This document shows, piece by piece, positions 1-7,045 of a stretch of 20,375 nt of DNA. The stretch covers positions 1 to 20,375 of the forward strand of contig JAJFMM010000126.1 in NCBI GenBank assembly GCA_021772165.1, written 5' to 3'. The stretch's first letter is position 1. Every line of letters begins with the position of its first letter. This DNA comes from Chlamydiota bacterium. GTDB lineage: Bacteria > Chlamydiota > Chlamydiia > Chlamydiales > SM23-39. The notes under the pieces are model-generated. The model was not told the origin of the DNA. It saw only the letters and a list, made by a program, of their open reading frames with translations, and did not search any database. A program made the position numbers and the translations under genes.

Positions 1-2
1 AA

Positions 3-635
3 GAGAGCTCCATTGAGCTCTTGTTAGCACAGCGCTATGAACATGCGGATGAGAGAGAAAAAGCGATCGGCCTCTACGACAAGATTACAGCCAGAAGCCC
101 CACAGTACGCAATTTCGCCAGCGCCTACGCCTCGTTAAAAAGCGTACGCCTCCGCTTGGCTAAGTGGTCGAAAGAACCTCTTGCGCCTACAAATCCAGAA
201 ATGGGAAAGGTGCTAGCTCAGCTTAAAACACTCACTCTACAAAAGACGTTGGCAAATGAACCTGTCCATCTAGAAGCTGCTCTGGAATATGTAGATCTAC
301 AAGCAGCACTGGAGTCGGACTCCAATCGAGATGAAAAAAGGCTCTCGCTTCTCCATAAGGCTAAAGAAGATTTTGAAGCAGAAGATGACATTCTCTCTAG
401 AGACTATCATGCTGGCAGGAAAAGCTCTGTCGAGAAAGATCGGATCTACCGCTGCTACCTCTCTTTGTTCGAGGCAGAAATCGTTCTTTGCCGCTTTACA
501 CTCAGCAAACAAGAAAAAGAGAGGTTCCAGCTGTTGGAAAATGCTAAAAAGCTCTATGAAGAAATTTTAACAGACCCACCTACTGAGTACCTGGCGAAGA
601 GGGCCCGTAGGCAACTGGAGCTATTAGAGAAATGA
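3..635 (+). CDS. TPR-like helical protein, 3' part only (5' end outside window)
   Basis: The reading frame is open to the left edge, so this is the C-terminal part of a longer protein. A TTG at 21 is in frame, but there is no sign that translation starts there. The visible 200 or so residues are almost entirely charged, amphipathic helix with tyrosine and alanine spacing typical of TPR/SEL1-like superhelices, for example the early A-Q-R-Y-E-H-A stretch and a late L-Y-E-E-I-L segment. I see no membrane segment or catalytic motif. The stop codon TGA at 633-635 overlaps the ATG of the vWA protein gene at 632, so the two are probably translationally coupled and may act together; TPR and vWA proteins are often neighbours in Bat-type membrane complexes. 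That link is inference. I do not recognise a specific family. Confidence 0.7.
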   Translation, partial: ESSIELLLAQRYEHADEREKAIGLYDKITARSPTVRNFASAYASLKSVRLRLAKWSKEPLAPTNPEMGKVLAQLKTLTLQKTLANEPVHLEAALEYVDLQAALESDSNRDEKRLSLLHKAKEDFEAEDDILSRDYHAGRKSSVEKDRIYRCYLSLFEAEIVLCRFTLSKQEKERFQLLENAKKLYEEILTDPPTEYLAKRARRQLELLEK

Positions 636-2353
636 TCAGAGCTGGTTCACAGAGACTAAGAAATAGGCGCTTACTGAGCGCATGCGTCTTCTTTTCTCTG
701 TTTCTGCATGCGTCTCTCCTCTGTCTATTCCAGACCAAATCTGTCTGGATTGACACTTCCATGCCTCCAGCAGAAGGAAAAAAAACATGGGAAATGGCCT
801 CCCGGAGTGAAATTCTGAAAGAGACGTTTCAAACTATGTCTAAGTCTCGAGAAGAAAAATCACTCAGCCCACAAAAAATGGCAACCAGCCAAGCGTTGAA
901 GCAGACCTTTGATTTTCTGAACATCGAAGAGCCTGGGAACGCACTACAAGATTCTAAGCCCTTGCCCTTCAACCCCACTGATCTATTTGCCCAAAATACA
1001 GCAGCGCCCATCCAGATCTCATCTCCCTTGGCATCTCTTGACCTATTTCCTTCAGATCTAGAACTACCGACCTTAGCAGCCCCACCCTCAACATCTACTC
1101 CATCGTCAGCTCTACCGCAAAAGCTGCAGGAAATGCTCACATTCAACGAGGCTCTATTCGACCCCTTACCGGAAGAGCCTACTTCGCAGGCCATTGCCTA
1201 TGAAAGCTCCTCACTAGAAACACCCCTTCTCACAGATGAGACGATCCAGAAGAGAGCCTCTCTATCCATACCAACGCCTCCGCTGCCCTCGTTTCCAACG
1301 CTCGACGATCTAGACACCTCTTCTTATTCAGATTCCTTCGACCTGGACATTGTCTGCAGTCCTAGAGAGGACAAAGAGGGATATCTCTTTGCGCTGACCC
1401 TTATTCCCAGACAAGATCTTCGTCTACCAAAGATCAAACAGCACTACTCCTTTCTGATTGACCGCGCTAATTCCGTCCAGAGGGAGCGCCTGCTCGCCAC
1501 GAAGAGCGCAGTATTTAGAGCTTTAGATGAGCTTGATTCTGAGGACACCTTTAATATCGTGATCTTCGACAGTAAAGTAGAAAAGGCCTTTCCATCGAAT
1601 CAAACCGTCACTTCTGCTTCACTGACAAAGGCTAGAGATTTTCTGGATCAAGTACAGTTAGGCAGTTTTTTTACACCGGCGGATCTGTTTAACCCACTTC
1701 TAATGACCCTTCCCTATCGAGTCGAGGACGACGAAGTCTATACAACAGTCCTCCTAACGGATGGAGAAAATTTTTCTAAAAAGAGCGCAATGCAGGCCGT
1801 TTTGCAAACCTGGACTTTGCAAAATAGAGGTAAAGCAAGCTTATTCACGATCGGAATGGGCAGTGACTTCCATCTTGCTGCACTAGATGCTGCCAGTGCT
1901 TTTAACAAAGGACACCTCTACTACTCGCCAACCAAGCGAGGCTTGCGCAGAAAGCTACTTCGCTTGATGAAAAATGTTCATTTCCCCGTAGCCAAGAATA
2001 TTTCGGCCAAAGCGATCACAACCTATCCAGAAGGCTCTATTGAGCTCTTTCCTAAGTCGCACCGGATGCCCAATCTCTATCTCAACCAACCGATCGTCAT
2101 CCTTGGATCCTGCGACAAACAAGATGATTTCATCCTATTTGTTCAAGGGCGATGCAAAGATTGCTGGTTCAACATCAAAAAAACGATCTCTTTCATCAAT
2201 GCTAAAAAAGGCGGCCACTCCCTTCGCAAGGAATGGGCCCTGCAGCAAGCTTACGAATGCTACGAGCGCTACACCCTCGATGACAACCCCGATCACCTCG
2301 TAGAAGCGAAGCAACTCCTCTTACCGTTTGACATCCAGCCCGCCTTCCAATGA
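632..2353 (+). CDS. membrane-anchored von Willebrand factor A domain protein
   Basis: The 573-residue product has a basic N-terminus, one hydrophobic segment at about 14-34, then a Ser/Pro/Leu-rich low-complexity linker to about residue 240. A vWA-type domain runs from about 250 to 450: a strand ending in F-L-I-D-R-A-N-S at 274-281, a helix, a strand N-I-V-I-F-D-S at 308-314, a possible MIDAS Thr at 348, and V-L-L-T-D-G at 373-378. The classical D-x-S-x-S metal site reads D277-x-A279-x-S281, so the first Ser is lost. A Cys-containing C-terminal region of about 120 residues follows and is unassigned. The likely topology is a single inner-membrane anchor with the vWA domain outside the cytoplasm. 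The start ATG overlaps the upstream stop (ATGA) and has a GGAG 11 bases ahead; the stop overlaps the rsmD start. vWA domains usually mediate protein-protein contacts; the partner is unknown. Confidence 0.8.
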   Translation: MIRAGSQRLRNRRLLSACVFFSLFLHASLLCLFQTKSVWIDTSMPPAEGKKTWEMASRSEILKETFQTMSKSREEKSLSPQKMATSQALKQTFDFLNIEEPGNALQDSKPLPFNPTDLFAQNTAAPIQISSPLASLDLFPSDLELPTLAAPPSTSTPSSALPQKLQEMLTFNEALFDPLPEEPTSQAIAYESSSLETPLLTDETIQKRASLSIPTPPLPSFPTLDDLDTSSYSDSFDLDIVCSPREDKEGYLFALTLIPRQDLRLPKIKQHYSFLIDRANSVQRERLLATKSAVFRALDELDSEDTFNIVIFDSKVEKAFPSNQTVTSASLTKARDFLDQVQLGSFFTPADLFNPLLMTLPYRVEDDEVYTTVLLTDGENFSKKSAMQAVLQTWTLQNRGKASLFTIGMGSDFHLAALDAASAFNKGHLYYSPTKRGLRRKLLRLMKNVHFPVAKNISAKAITTYPEGSIELFPKSHRMPNLYLNQPIVILGSCDKQDDFILFVQGRCKDCWFNIKKTISFINAKKGGHSLRKEWALQQAYECYERYTLDDNPDHLVEAKQLLLPFDIQPAFQ

Positions 2354-2916
2354 GCCTTCGCATCCACGCCGGTCTTTTTAAAGGCCGCGTCCTAAAATCG
2401 CCCAAAAGCAAAACAACACGCCCTACACAAGGGGTTTTACGCCAAGCTGTGTTCAATATTTGTCAGGGAAAAGTAAGCCAAGCGAGCTTTCTCGACCTTT
2501 TTGCAGGAAGCGGCGCAATGGGCTTGGAAGCGCTTAGCAGAGGGGCAAGCCGCGCTGTATTTGTAGAACAAGATCGGGGAGCCTCACTCTGTATTAGAGA
2601 AAATATCTCCCTGCTGCATCTTGAAGAAAAGGCCCTCTTGATCTCATCCGACCTTTTTATTGCCCTTGAAAGACTTGGCAAAAAGAAAGCCCCTTTTGAT
2701 CTCATTTATGTCGACCCTCCTTATGGCAATCCCACCTTCCTAACCAAGGTTTTAGATGGGGTGCAGCAGCAGAACCTTCTGAGCAAAGAGGGAACGATCT
2801 TCATCGAAGATTCCTCGCACGACGCTGAGATACAGTATGAATCAGACGCTCTGAAAAAAGTTGACGTGCGTCGTTTTGGGATTGCGCGTCTCTATCAATT
2901 CAAGGTTCTATCATGA
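2350..2916 (+). CDS. rsmD: 16S rRNA (guanine(966)-N(2))-methyltransferase RsmD
   Basis: This 188-residue Rossmann-fold methyltransferase has the usual RsmD length. The N-terminus (R-I-H-A-G-x-F-K-G-R) is typical of the family. The SAM-binding motif I is F-L-D-L-F-A-G-S-G at 47-55, followed by G-L-E-A-L-S-R-G-A. The catalytic N6/N2-amino methyltransferase motif D-P-P-Y sits at 122-125. The family methylates N2 of G966 in 16S rRNA on the assembling 30S subunit, in the cytoplasm, using S-adenosylmethionine. The start ATG at 2350 overlaps the upstream TGA, and there is no Shine-Dalgarno of its own, which suggests coupling. The stop overlaps the coaD ATG. An rsmD-coaD pair is common in bacteria, which supports both calls. 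Confidence 0.93.
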   Translation: MSLRIHAGLFKGRVLKSPKSKTTRPTQGVLRQAVFNICQGKVSQASFLDLFAGSGAMGLEALSRGASRAVFVEQDRGASLCIRENISLLHLEEKALLISSDLFIALERLGKKKAPFDLIYVDPPYGNPTFLTKVLDGVQQQNLLSKEGTIFIEDSSHDAEIQYESDALKKVDVRRFGIARLYQFKVLS

Positions 2917-3392
2917 GAATTTCTCTATTTCCAGGTACATTTGATCCTCCCACCAACGGACATCTCGATCTCATCGTTAGAGCCGCACAACTCTCTGACA
3001 AGCTCATTGTGGCCGTCGCCGAGCAGCATAAAGGACTCTTTACCTCGGAAGAGCGCGTCGAGCTTCTGAAGCAGATCGTTCCAACAATACCCCATCTAGA
3101 AATCGTACATTTCCAAGGGCTTGTTTCCGATTTTGCAAGAGAGTGCAACGCCTCATCCTTCATTCGCGGGCTGAGAACTACAGCGGATTTCGACTATGAA
3201 CATCAAATGGCGTTTGCCAACCGCAGGCTCTGTGGGCTGGAAACACTGTTTCTTACCGCAGATCCCACCTATGCGCAGATCAGCTCGACGTTGATCCGAG
3301 AAATCGCTGTTTTTAAGGACTCTCTCAAAGATTTTGTTCCTGAAAAGATCGAAAGCGCGATCCTGAAACGATGCAAAGAAAAGCTTGGGTGA
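2913..3392 (+). CDS. coaD: phosphopantetheine adenylyltransferase (PPAT, CoaD)
   Basis: This protein of 159 residues has the standard CoaD length and motifs. The N-terminal nucleotidyltransferase signature runs G-T-F-D-P-P-T-N-G-H with His at 17. The substrate-binding R-G-L-R is at 85-88, followed by the family-typical A-D-F-D-Y-E stretch. The C-terminal I-S-S-T-x-x-R-E motif is at 123-130. CoaD transfers AMP from ATP to 4'-phosphopantetheine, giving dephospho-CoA, the penultimate step of CoA synthesis, in the cytoplasm. The ATG at 2913 overlaps the rsmD stop and has an AAGG seven bases upstream. It is the last gene of the + strand run, and its stop codon lies inside a strong hairpin shared with the convergent gene to the right. 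Confidence 0.95.
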   Translation: MRISLFPGTFDPPTNGHLDLIVRAAQLSDKLIVAVAEQHKGLFTSEERVELLKQIVPTIPHLEIVHFQGLVSDFARECNASSFIRGLRTTADFDYEHQMAFANRRLCGLETLFLTADPTYAQISSTLIREIAVFKDSLKDFVPEKIESAILKRCKEKLG

Positions 3393-3410
3393 GCCGACGG
3401 CTCACCCAAG
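3384..3410 (-). terminator. perfect stem-loop overlapping the coaD stop, terminator for the - strand gene
   Basis: Two perfect 12-bp arms (3384-3395 and 3399-3410, CTTGGGTGAGCC and its complement) flank a 3-base loop. The left arm contains the coaD TGA. Read on the - strand, the stem is followed by a T-rich run (CTTTTCTTT), as in an intrinsic terminator for the large repeat-protein gene that ends at 3423. On the + strand there is no T-run, so its role in ending the coaD transcript is less sure. Confidence 0.75.
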
Positions 3411-3422
3411 AACAATCAAAAA

Positions 3423-6041
3423 TTAACGCATATCAACCAATTTGCCCGCTTCGTAATAAGCAACGGACTCATTTCCTTCTTGGTCATACTTACGCTTTGG
3501 CCCATCTAAAGAGTCATCGACAAAAAACTGCTCTAGATAAGGTTTTCCATCATCATAATATTTGCTGAACTTGCCATGCTTGAGACCCTCTCGGTACTCA
3601 GCTTCGAAAACCAGCACACCCTCAGCATTCCAGCATTGGCTCAACCCTTCCAATTTATCGTTGGAATAGAGACAAACCGAACCTAGCTCACCGTTTTCAA
3701 AATAGGTTTTCTCTTCACCCTCTAAAACATCATTTACATAATGACTTTCTCGATAGATGGCGCCGGATGGAAAAAATTGCATCGTCCAACCATTGCGCAC
3801 ATCATCGTGAAGTTCTGCCGTAGCGATGATTTTTTCCTTAGGATCGAAAAAGGTAGCAATGCCCTCTTTCTTTCCATCTACATAAGGAGTCTCTGCTATC
3901 TTCTTCCCATCGGGGCTAAACTCAAATGCGAGACCCTGGAGAAGATCTTCCTCATAGTTCGCTTCAAGAGCAGCGAATTTTTCACCGGCTTCATTGGGAA
4001 GGAAATAGACTAGGTGAGGACCCTCTTTTAGGTTGTTCTTATAGTGGAAAACAACATCTCGGCCCTCTTTCGTTTTTTGGTAGTAACGACCTTCAAGCTT
4101 CCCTTTGACGTAGTTGCCCTCTTCGGCAAGAATTCCCTGAGGATCAAACAGCTGTTTGACTCCATGCATAACACCTTCTTGATAAACGATGTTTGATTGA
4201 AGCGTTCCGTCAGTATAATAGGTTTTCTCTTCACCGTCCAACTGCCCATCTTCATTAAAATGATGAACGCGGGCGATTCTGTCTTCGTAATCTTTTGCAA
4301 TTTCGCGGTAGAAATATTCTCTATGCTCACCGACTGGCTTATTCTCTTTGAACGTTTGGACAGAGCGAAGGAGACCATCTGGATACCAGGATTTCCATTC
4401 ACCATCCATGAGATCATTAGAGAAAGAGATGACACGCTCTAGCTGACCATCTTCGTAAAACCACTCCTGCGGCCCTTCTTTCTTACCATGGTCAAAGTTC
4501 TGGCGGGAGCGAATCTGATCTTGATTCCACCAAGACATCAACACGCCATGCTCTAGATCTTTTTCATAAAAAGTTTCTAAGACAAGATGACCCACTTCGC
4601 TCCATTCGCGATGCCATCCCATTTTCAAACCATCGGCATATTCCGTCCGATTTTTTAACTGCCCATTCTCGTGCCATTCAGAAAAAGTGCCGTCTGGTTG
4701 ATCGGCATGAAAACGCCCCTCAAATTTGCAAAGGCCATTTGGATGCCAAAGAGCCATCTGTCCATTTTTCAAATTGTCAGAAAAATGAGCTCGGCAAGCA
4801 AGCAGACCACTTTCGCGCCATTCTTCATGAACACCCTCTCGCTTTCCATCGACAAAATAAGTACGGGTTTTGATCTGACCGCCGTGGAAGTATTCTTTCT
4901 GTTCTCCATCAAACTGATCATCTTCGTAGCGATACTCGATCTTTGGAGATCCATCGGCAAAATATTCTGCATAAATACCGTGGCGTTTGTCGTCTCGCAC
5001 GAAAAATTCTCGGATGCAAACACCCTCTTCATTGCATTCGATGACAGGCTCCATCAAATTACCCATGCTATCGAAGAGAGCGAGCATCTCATCTTTACCA
5101 TTGGAATGTTTGCGCCAATGCTTGCCAACGGGTTTTCCGTCTTTGAAAACTCCATCGCCAAGAAGCGTCCCATCTTCAGCAAAAAACTGCTCTTTGCCCT
5201 CTTTTTTCCCATTTTTATAGTTGAGGCGATAACTCTCTTTGCCATTGGAATGGTAGCCCATATGCAAGCCGACGCGCTGACCATTGCGGTAATCTGAAAC
5301 TTCGATCAGGTTGCGCTTCTCATCGTAAGAGACCACAGCTGGATTTTTTCCATTTCCATGAAGCTCGCCATGGACAAAATGCCTTTGAGATTTAAGAGCA
5401 CCATCGGGATGCCATTCCATTGCGATGCCGTGAATCTCGCCATCGACATAAGGAACCATAGAAAGCTTTCCATCAGTTTCAGAATAACGAATGGCTTCTC
5501 CGGAAAGTTTTCCGTCTATATATAAGGCCGTTTCTTTCTGTTTTCCAGTTTCGTAAAACGATTCCGATACTCCATCAAGAACGCCATGTTTATAGCGATC
5601 AATCGACTGAATCTGTCCATCGGTATAAAAAGTAGCGCACTCTCCATCCAATAATCCTCGCTCAAATTTGGCAGCACCAACGGGCTGTCCCTGAGGAGAA
5701 AATTCTACTTTCATCCCATGAGGTACAATGTGGGAATTCCAGAAAGAGTATGCGGGTTCAGATTCATCGATTTGAATCACATCGGCCTCAGAGAGAACGC
5801 CTCCCTGCTCGTGCCAGTGAATCTGCTTTATTGCGAGTTCCTGCCCACCGGGAACAGGTTCAAAAAAGATAGCCATCTTTGGATGGCCATTGCCAAAGGC
5901 TTCGACAATTTCATACCGCCAATTCGGCTGACGAGGTTTGAGTTGAATGGCGATGGATGCAGGAGAAGATGGCTCACCGGCAGTTAAAGAAGGCACTTGG
6001 ACAGCAAGTAGAAGGGCTAAAATGGAACTCAAATACTTCAT
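3423..6041 (-). CDS. exported giant MORN/YwqK-type repeat protein
   Basis: The 872-residue product begins with a clear Sec signal peptide: M-K-Y, a hydrophobic core, then S-L-T-A-G at about 18-22. After about 85 unique residues, nearly all the rest (about 110-872) is a tandem array of some 30 units of 23-24 residues. Each follows the pattern aromatic-x2-G-x-L-(x6)-Y/F-x2-G/D-x-x-x-G, as in W-Y-P-D-G-L-L and Y-F-E-N-G-E-L. This is the MORN_2/YwqK family (COG2849). That family name carries the label 'antitoxin', but no toxin partner is visible here and the label should not be taken as function. A few units are expanded, near residues 215-245, 310-360 and 600-635. The protein is acidic, with no TM segment after the signal, so periplasmic, secreted or surface location is inferred. 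It lies just downstream of the T2SS operon on the same strand, with its own possible promoter and a terminator hairpin at its end. Confidence 0.85.
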   Translation of the reverse strand: MKYLSSILALLLAVQVPSLTAGEPSSPASIAIQLKPRQPNWRYEIVEAFGNGHPKMAIFFEPVPGGQELAIKQIHWHEQGGVLSEADVIQIDESEPAYSFWNSHIVPHGMKVEFSPQGQPVGAAKFERGLLDGECATFYTDGQIQSIDRYKHGVLDGVSESFYETGKQKETALYIDGKLSGEAIRYSETDGKLSMVPYVDGEIHGIAMEWHPDGALKSQRHFVHGELHGNGKNPAVVSYDEKRNLIEVSDYRNGQRVGLHMGYHSNGKESYRLNYKNGKKEGKEQFFAEDGTLLGDGVFKDGKPVGKHWRKHSNGKDEMLALFDSMGNLMEPVIECNEEGVCIREFFVRDDKRHGIYAEYFADGSPKIEYRYEDDQFDGEQKEYFHGGQIKTRTYFVDGKREGVHEEWRESGLLACRAHFSDNLKNGQMALWHPNGLCKFEGRFHADQPDGTFSEWHENGQLKNRTEYADGLKMGWHREWSEVGHLVLETFYEKDLEHGVLMSWWNQDQIRSRQNFDHGKKEGPQEWFYEDGQLERVISFSNDLMDGEWKSWYPDGLLRSVQTFKENKPVGEHREYFYREIAKDYEDRIARVHHFNEDGQLDGEEKTYYTDGTLQSNIVYQEGVMHGVKQLFDPQGILAEEGNYVKGKLEGRYYQKTKEGRDVVFHYKNNLKEGPHLVYFLPNEAGEKFAALEANYEEDLLQGLAFEFSPDGKKIAETPYVDGKKEGIATFFDPKEKIIATAELHDDVRNGWTMQFFPSGAIYRESHYVNDVLEGEEKTYFENGELGSVCLYSNDKLEGLSQCWNAEGVLVFEAEYREGLKHGKFSKYYDDGKPYLEQFFVDDSLDGPKRKYDQEGNESVAYYEAGKLVDMR
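3426..5714 (-). repeat. in-gene tandem repeat, about 30 units of 69-72 bp
   Basis: This is the DNA behind the MORN-type array. Unit length is mostly 72 bp, but units have diverged strongly in sequence, so the repetition is clear in the protein and only faint in the DNA (recurrent ccatc and tcttc words on the + strand). It also explains the long spurious antisense frames in this stretch. Confidence 0.8.
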
Positions 6042-6071
6042 AGAATCTAACCATTGGTTTTGAACAAAAGA

Positions 6072-6100
6072 ATGTTACCGCAGTTAGAGTTCAACATCAA
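6072..6100 (-). promoter_or_regulatory. possible sigma70-type promoter for the repeat protein gene
   Basis: On the - strand a TTGATG (-35, plus positions 6095-6100) and TAACAT (-10, 6072-6077) lie exactly 17 bases apart, each matching the consensus at 4 of 6 positions. They sit in the 91-bp spacer between the GspH-like gene and the repeat protein gene. Transcription would begin about 25 bases before the ATG. The gene has no clear Shine-Dalgarno. Confidence 0.4.
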
Positions 6101-6112
6101 GACGCATCTACG

Positions 6113-6132
6113 CACCCTGATACACACCCTGA
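6113..6132 (-). repeat. 8-bp direct repeat upstream of the possible promoter
   Basis: CACCCTGA occurs at 6113-6120 and again at 6125-6132 on the + strand (TCAGGGTG on the - strand), starts 12 bp apart. The pair lies directly after the GspH-like gene stop and 12 bp upstream of the possible -35 box, a reasonable place for an activator site. Chance cannot be excluded. Confidence 0.3.
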
Positions 6133-6600
6133 CTAGCGGGCTAGTACCCCTTCAAAAACGGAAAACCGATCGGGCAGTGTCCATGTAATTTTTCTCTTAC
6201 CATCTGAAAGAGTTAAAATTCCCTGAGGAGAGAGCTTCCCTGATGCGGAAAATTGAAAGGAAAGAGCGCTTACTTCTTCCTGATTGAAGTGAATTTTGCA
6301 AGAAGTGCTCCAAGACACGGAAACAGCTTTCTGCATTTCAGGACAGGATTTATGGAGAAAAAACTTCCCCTCTTTCTTCTCTAAAATAGCGATCCAATCC
6401 GCCTGTGCATTCAAAGAAAGGCGTCGACAGGCTTCCAATTCAACAAAAAGCCTATCGACAGAGGAGCTAAATTTTTTTTCCTCGATCCCTTTTCCTACAC
6501 GCAACCCAATCGCACCGGACACCAATGCGATGAGCAAAATTCCAATGAGGATCTCCAAAAGAGTAAAGGGCCGCTTAAATATCGTCTTCATCTGCGACAT
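6133..6600 (-). CDS. GspH-like minor pseudopilin
   Basis: This 155-residue type IV pilin-like protein has a short basic leader followed by F-T-L-L-E at 12-16 and an uninterrupted hydrophobic helix to about residue 33. It then has an amphipathic helix and a beta-rich C-terminal domain with two cysteines (K-S-C-P and S-T-S-C), possibly a disulfide. Size and layout fit a minor pseudopilin (GspH/I class) of the type II secretion pseudopilus in the inner membrane and periplasm. The residue before the cleavage site is Pro11 instead of the near-invariant Gly. The start overlaps the end of gspG by 26 bp. A second ATG at 6591 is also possible and would shorten the leader by three residues. No other pseudopilin gene (I, J, K) follows in this window. 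Confidence 0.7.
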   Translation of the reverse strand: MSQMKTIFKRPFTLLEILIGILLIALVSGAIGLRVGKGIEEKKFSSSVDRLFVELEACRRLSLNAQADWIAILEKKEGKFFLHKSCPEMQKAVSVSWSTSCKIHFNQEEVSALSFQFSASGKLSPQGILTLSDGKRKITWTLPDRFSVFEGVLAR

Positions 6601-6982
6601 TTTGATCTTCTACCTTACTCTTGTGATGCTTTCGGTTATAGTCCTCTAGCTTCTTTGAACGGATGTTCACGTCATTGCGAGATCTGTTCAAAGTGATAAT
6701 AAAATCATCACCCCAGCCATCTTTCAATAAAGTTTTTGGATCTTTTGCTAAGCCGGTCGATTCAATGGATTTCTCAATTTGACCGAGGACCTCACCCATG
6801 TTTCCTAGTTCAGCATAGCGCAAAAGAAGTAGCTCTTTGAGCTGATCCATGGCCCGCTCCGTACGGAACGCCTTTCCTTTCTCCAAGGCACCGCGCATGT
6901 TGTATCCAATCGCCCCTGTGATCAAGGTAATCAGAAAGATCACGATCATAACTTCTAGTAAAGTCAGTGTTCTTTTAATCAT
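6575..6982 (-). CDS. gspG: GspG-like major pseudopilin of the type II secretion system
   Basis: The 135-residue product starts with a very short leader (M-I-K-R-T), then L-T-L-L-E at 6-10, with Glu at +5, and a hydrophobic helix to about residue 25. The middle is helical and a K-D-G-W-G-D-D-F segment at about 86-93 matches the D-x-W-G region of GspG. The usual -1 Gly is replaced by Thr5 and +1 is Leu. The C-terminal calcium-site and G-A-D-G region of GspG is not recognisable; instead the protein ends in a basic then acidic tail (E-D-Q-N-V-A-D-E-D-D-I). A good Shine-Dalgarno, TTGGAG, lies 8 bases before the ATG, and a strong hairpin precedes it, as expected for a gene that must be made in excess over its operon mates. 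Confidence 0.8.
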   Translation of the reverse strand: MIKRTLTLLEVMIVIFLITLITGAIGYNMRGALEKGKAFRTERAMDQLKELLLLRYAELGNMGEVLGQIEKSIESTGLAKDPKTLLKDGWGDDFIITLNRSRNDVNIRSKKLEDYNRKHHKSKVEDQNVADEDDI

Positions 6983-7008
6983 AAAAATTTCTCCAATAGT
7001 TTTATTTG

Positions 7009-7045
7009 GGGAAGATCTGAAAAAGTCATGTTCCCAGATCCTCCC
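7009..7045 (-). promoter_or_regulatory. stem-loop between gspF and gspG
   Basis: On the - strand GGGAGGATCTG (7045-7035) pairs with CAGATCTTCCC (7019-7009): 11 pairs with one G-U, loop of 15 bases. It touches the gspF stop codon and ends 26 bases before the gspG ATG. No T-run follows directly, so it looks more like an mRNA-stabilising or processing element, or a partial attenuator, than a full terminator. Confidence 0.55.

Noticed and set aside
829..1194. 121-residue - strand frame inside the vWA gene
   Set aside because: It mirrors the low-complexity Ser/Pro linker of the + strand gene and has no start signal or recognisable fold.
4671..5297. 208-residue + strand frame antisense to the repeat protein gene
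   Set aside because: It is a shadow of the regular codon pattern of the MORN array; no Shine-Dalgarno, no coherent domain, and the - strand frame is far longer with a signal peptide.
3423..6041. Toxin-antitoxin system suggested by the YwqK 'antitoxin' family name
   Set aside because: No toxin gene is adjacent, the protein is exported and far larger than an antitoxin; the name is an annotation habit.
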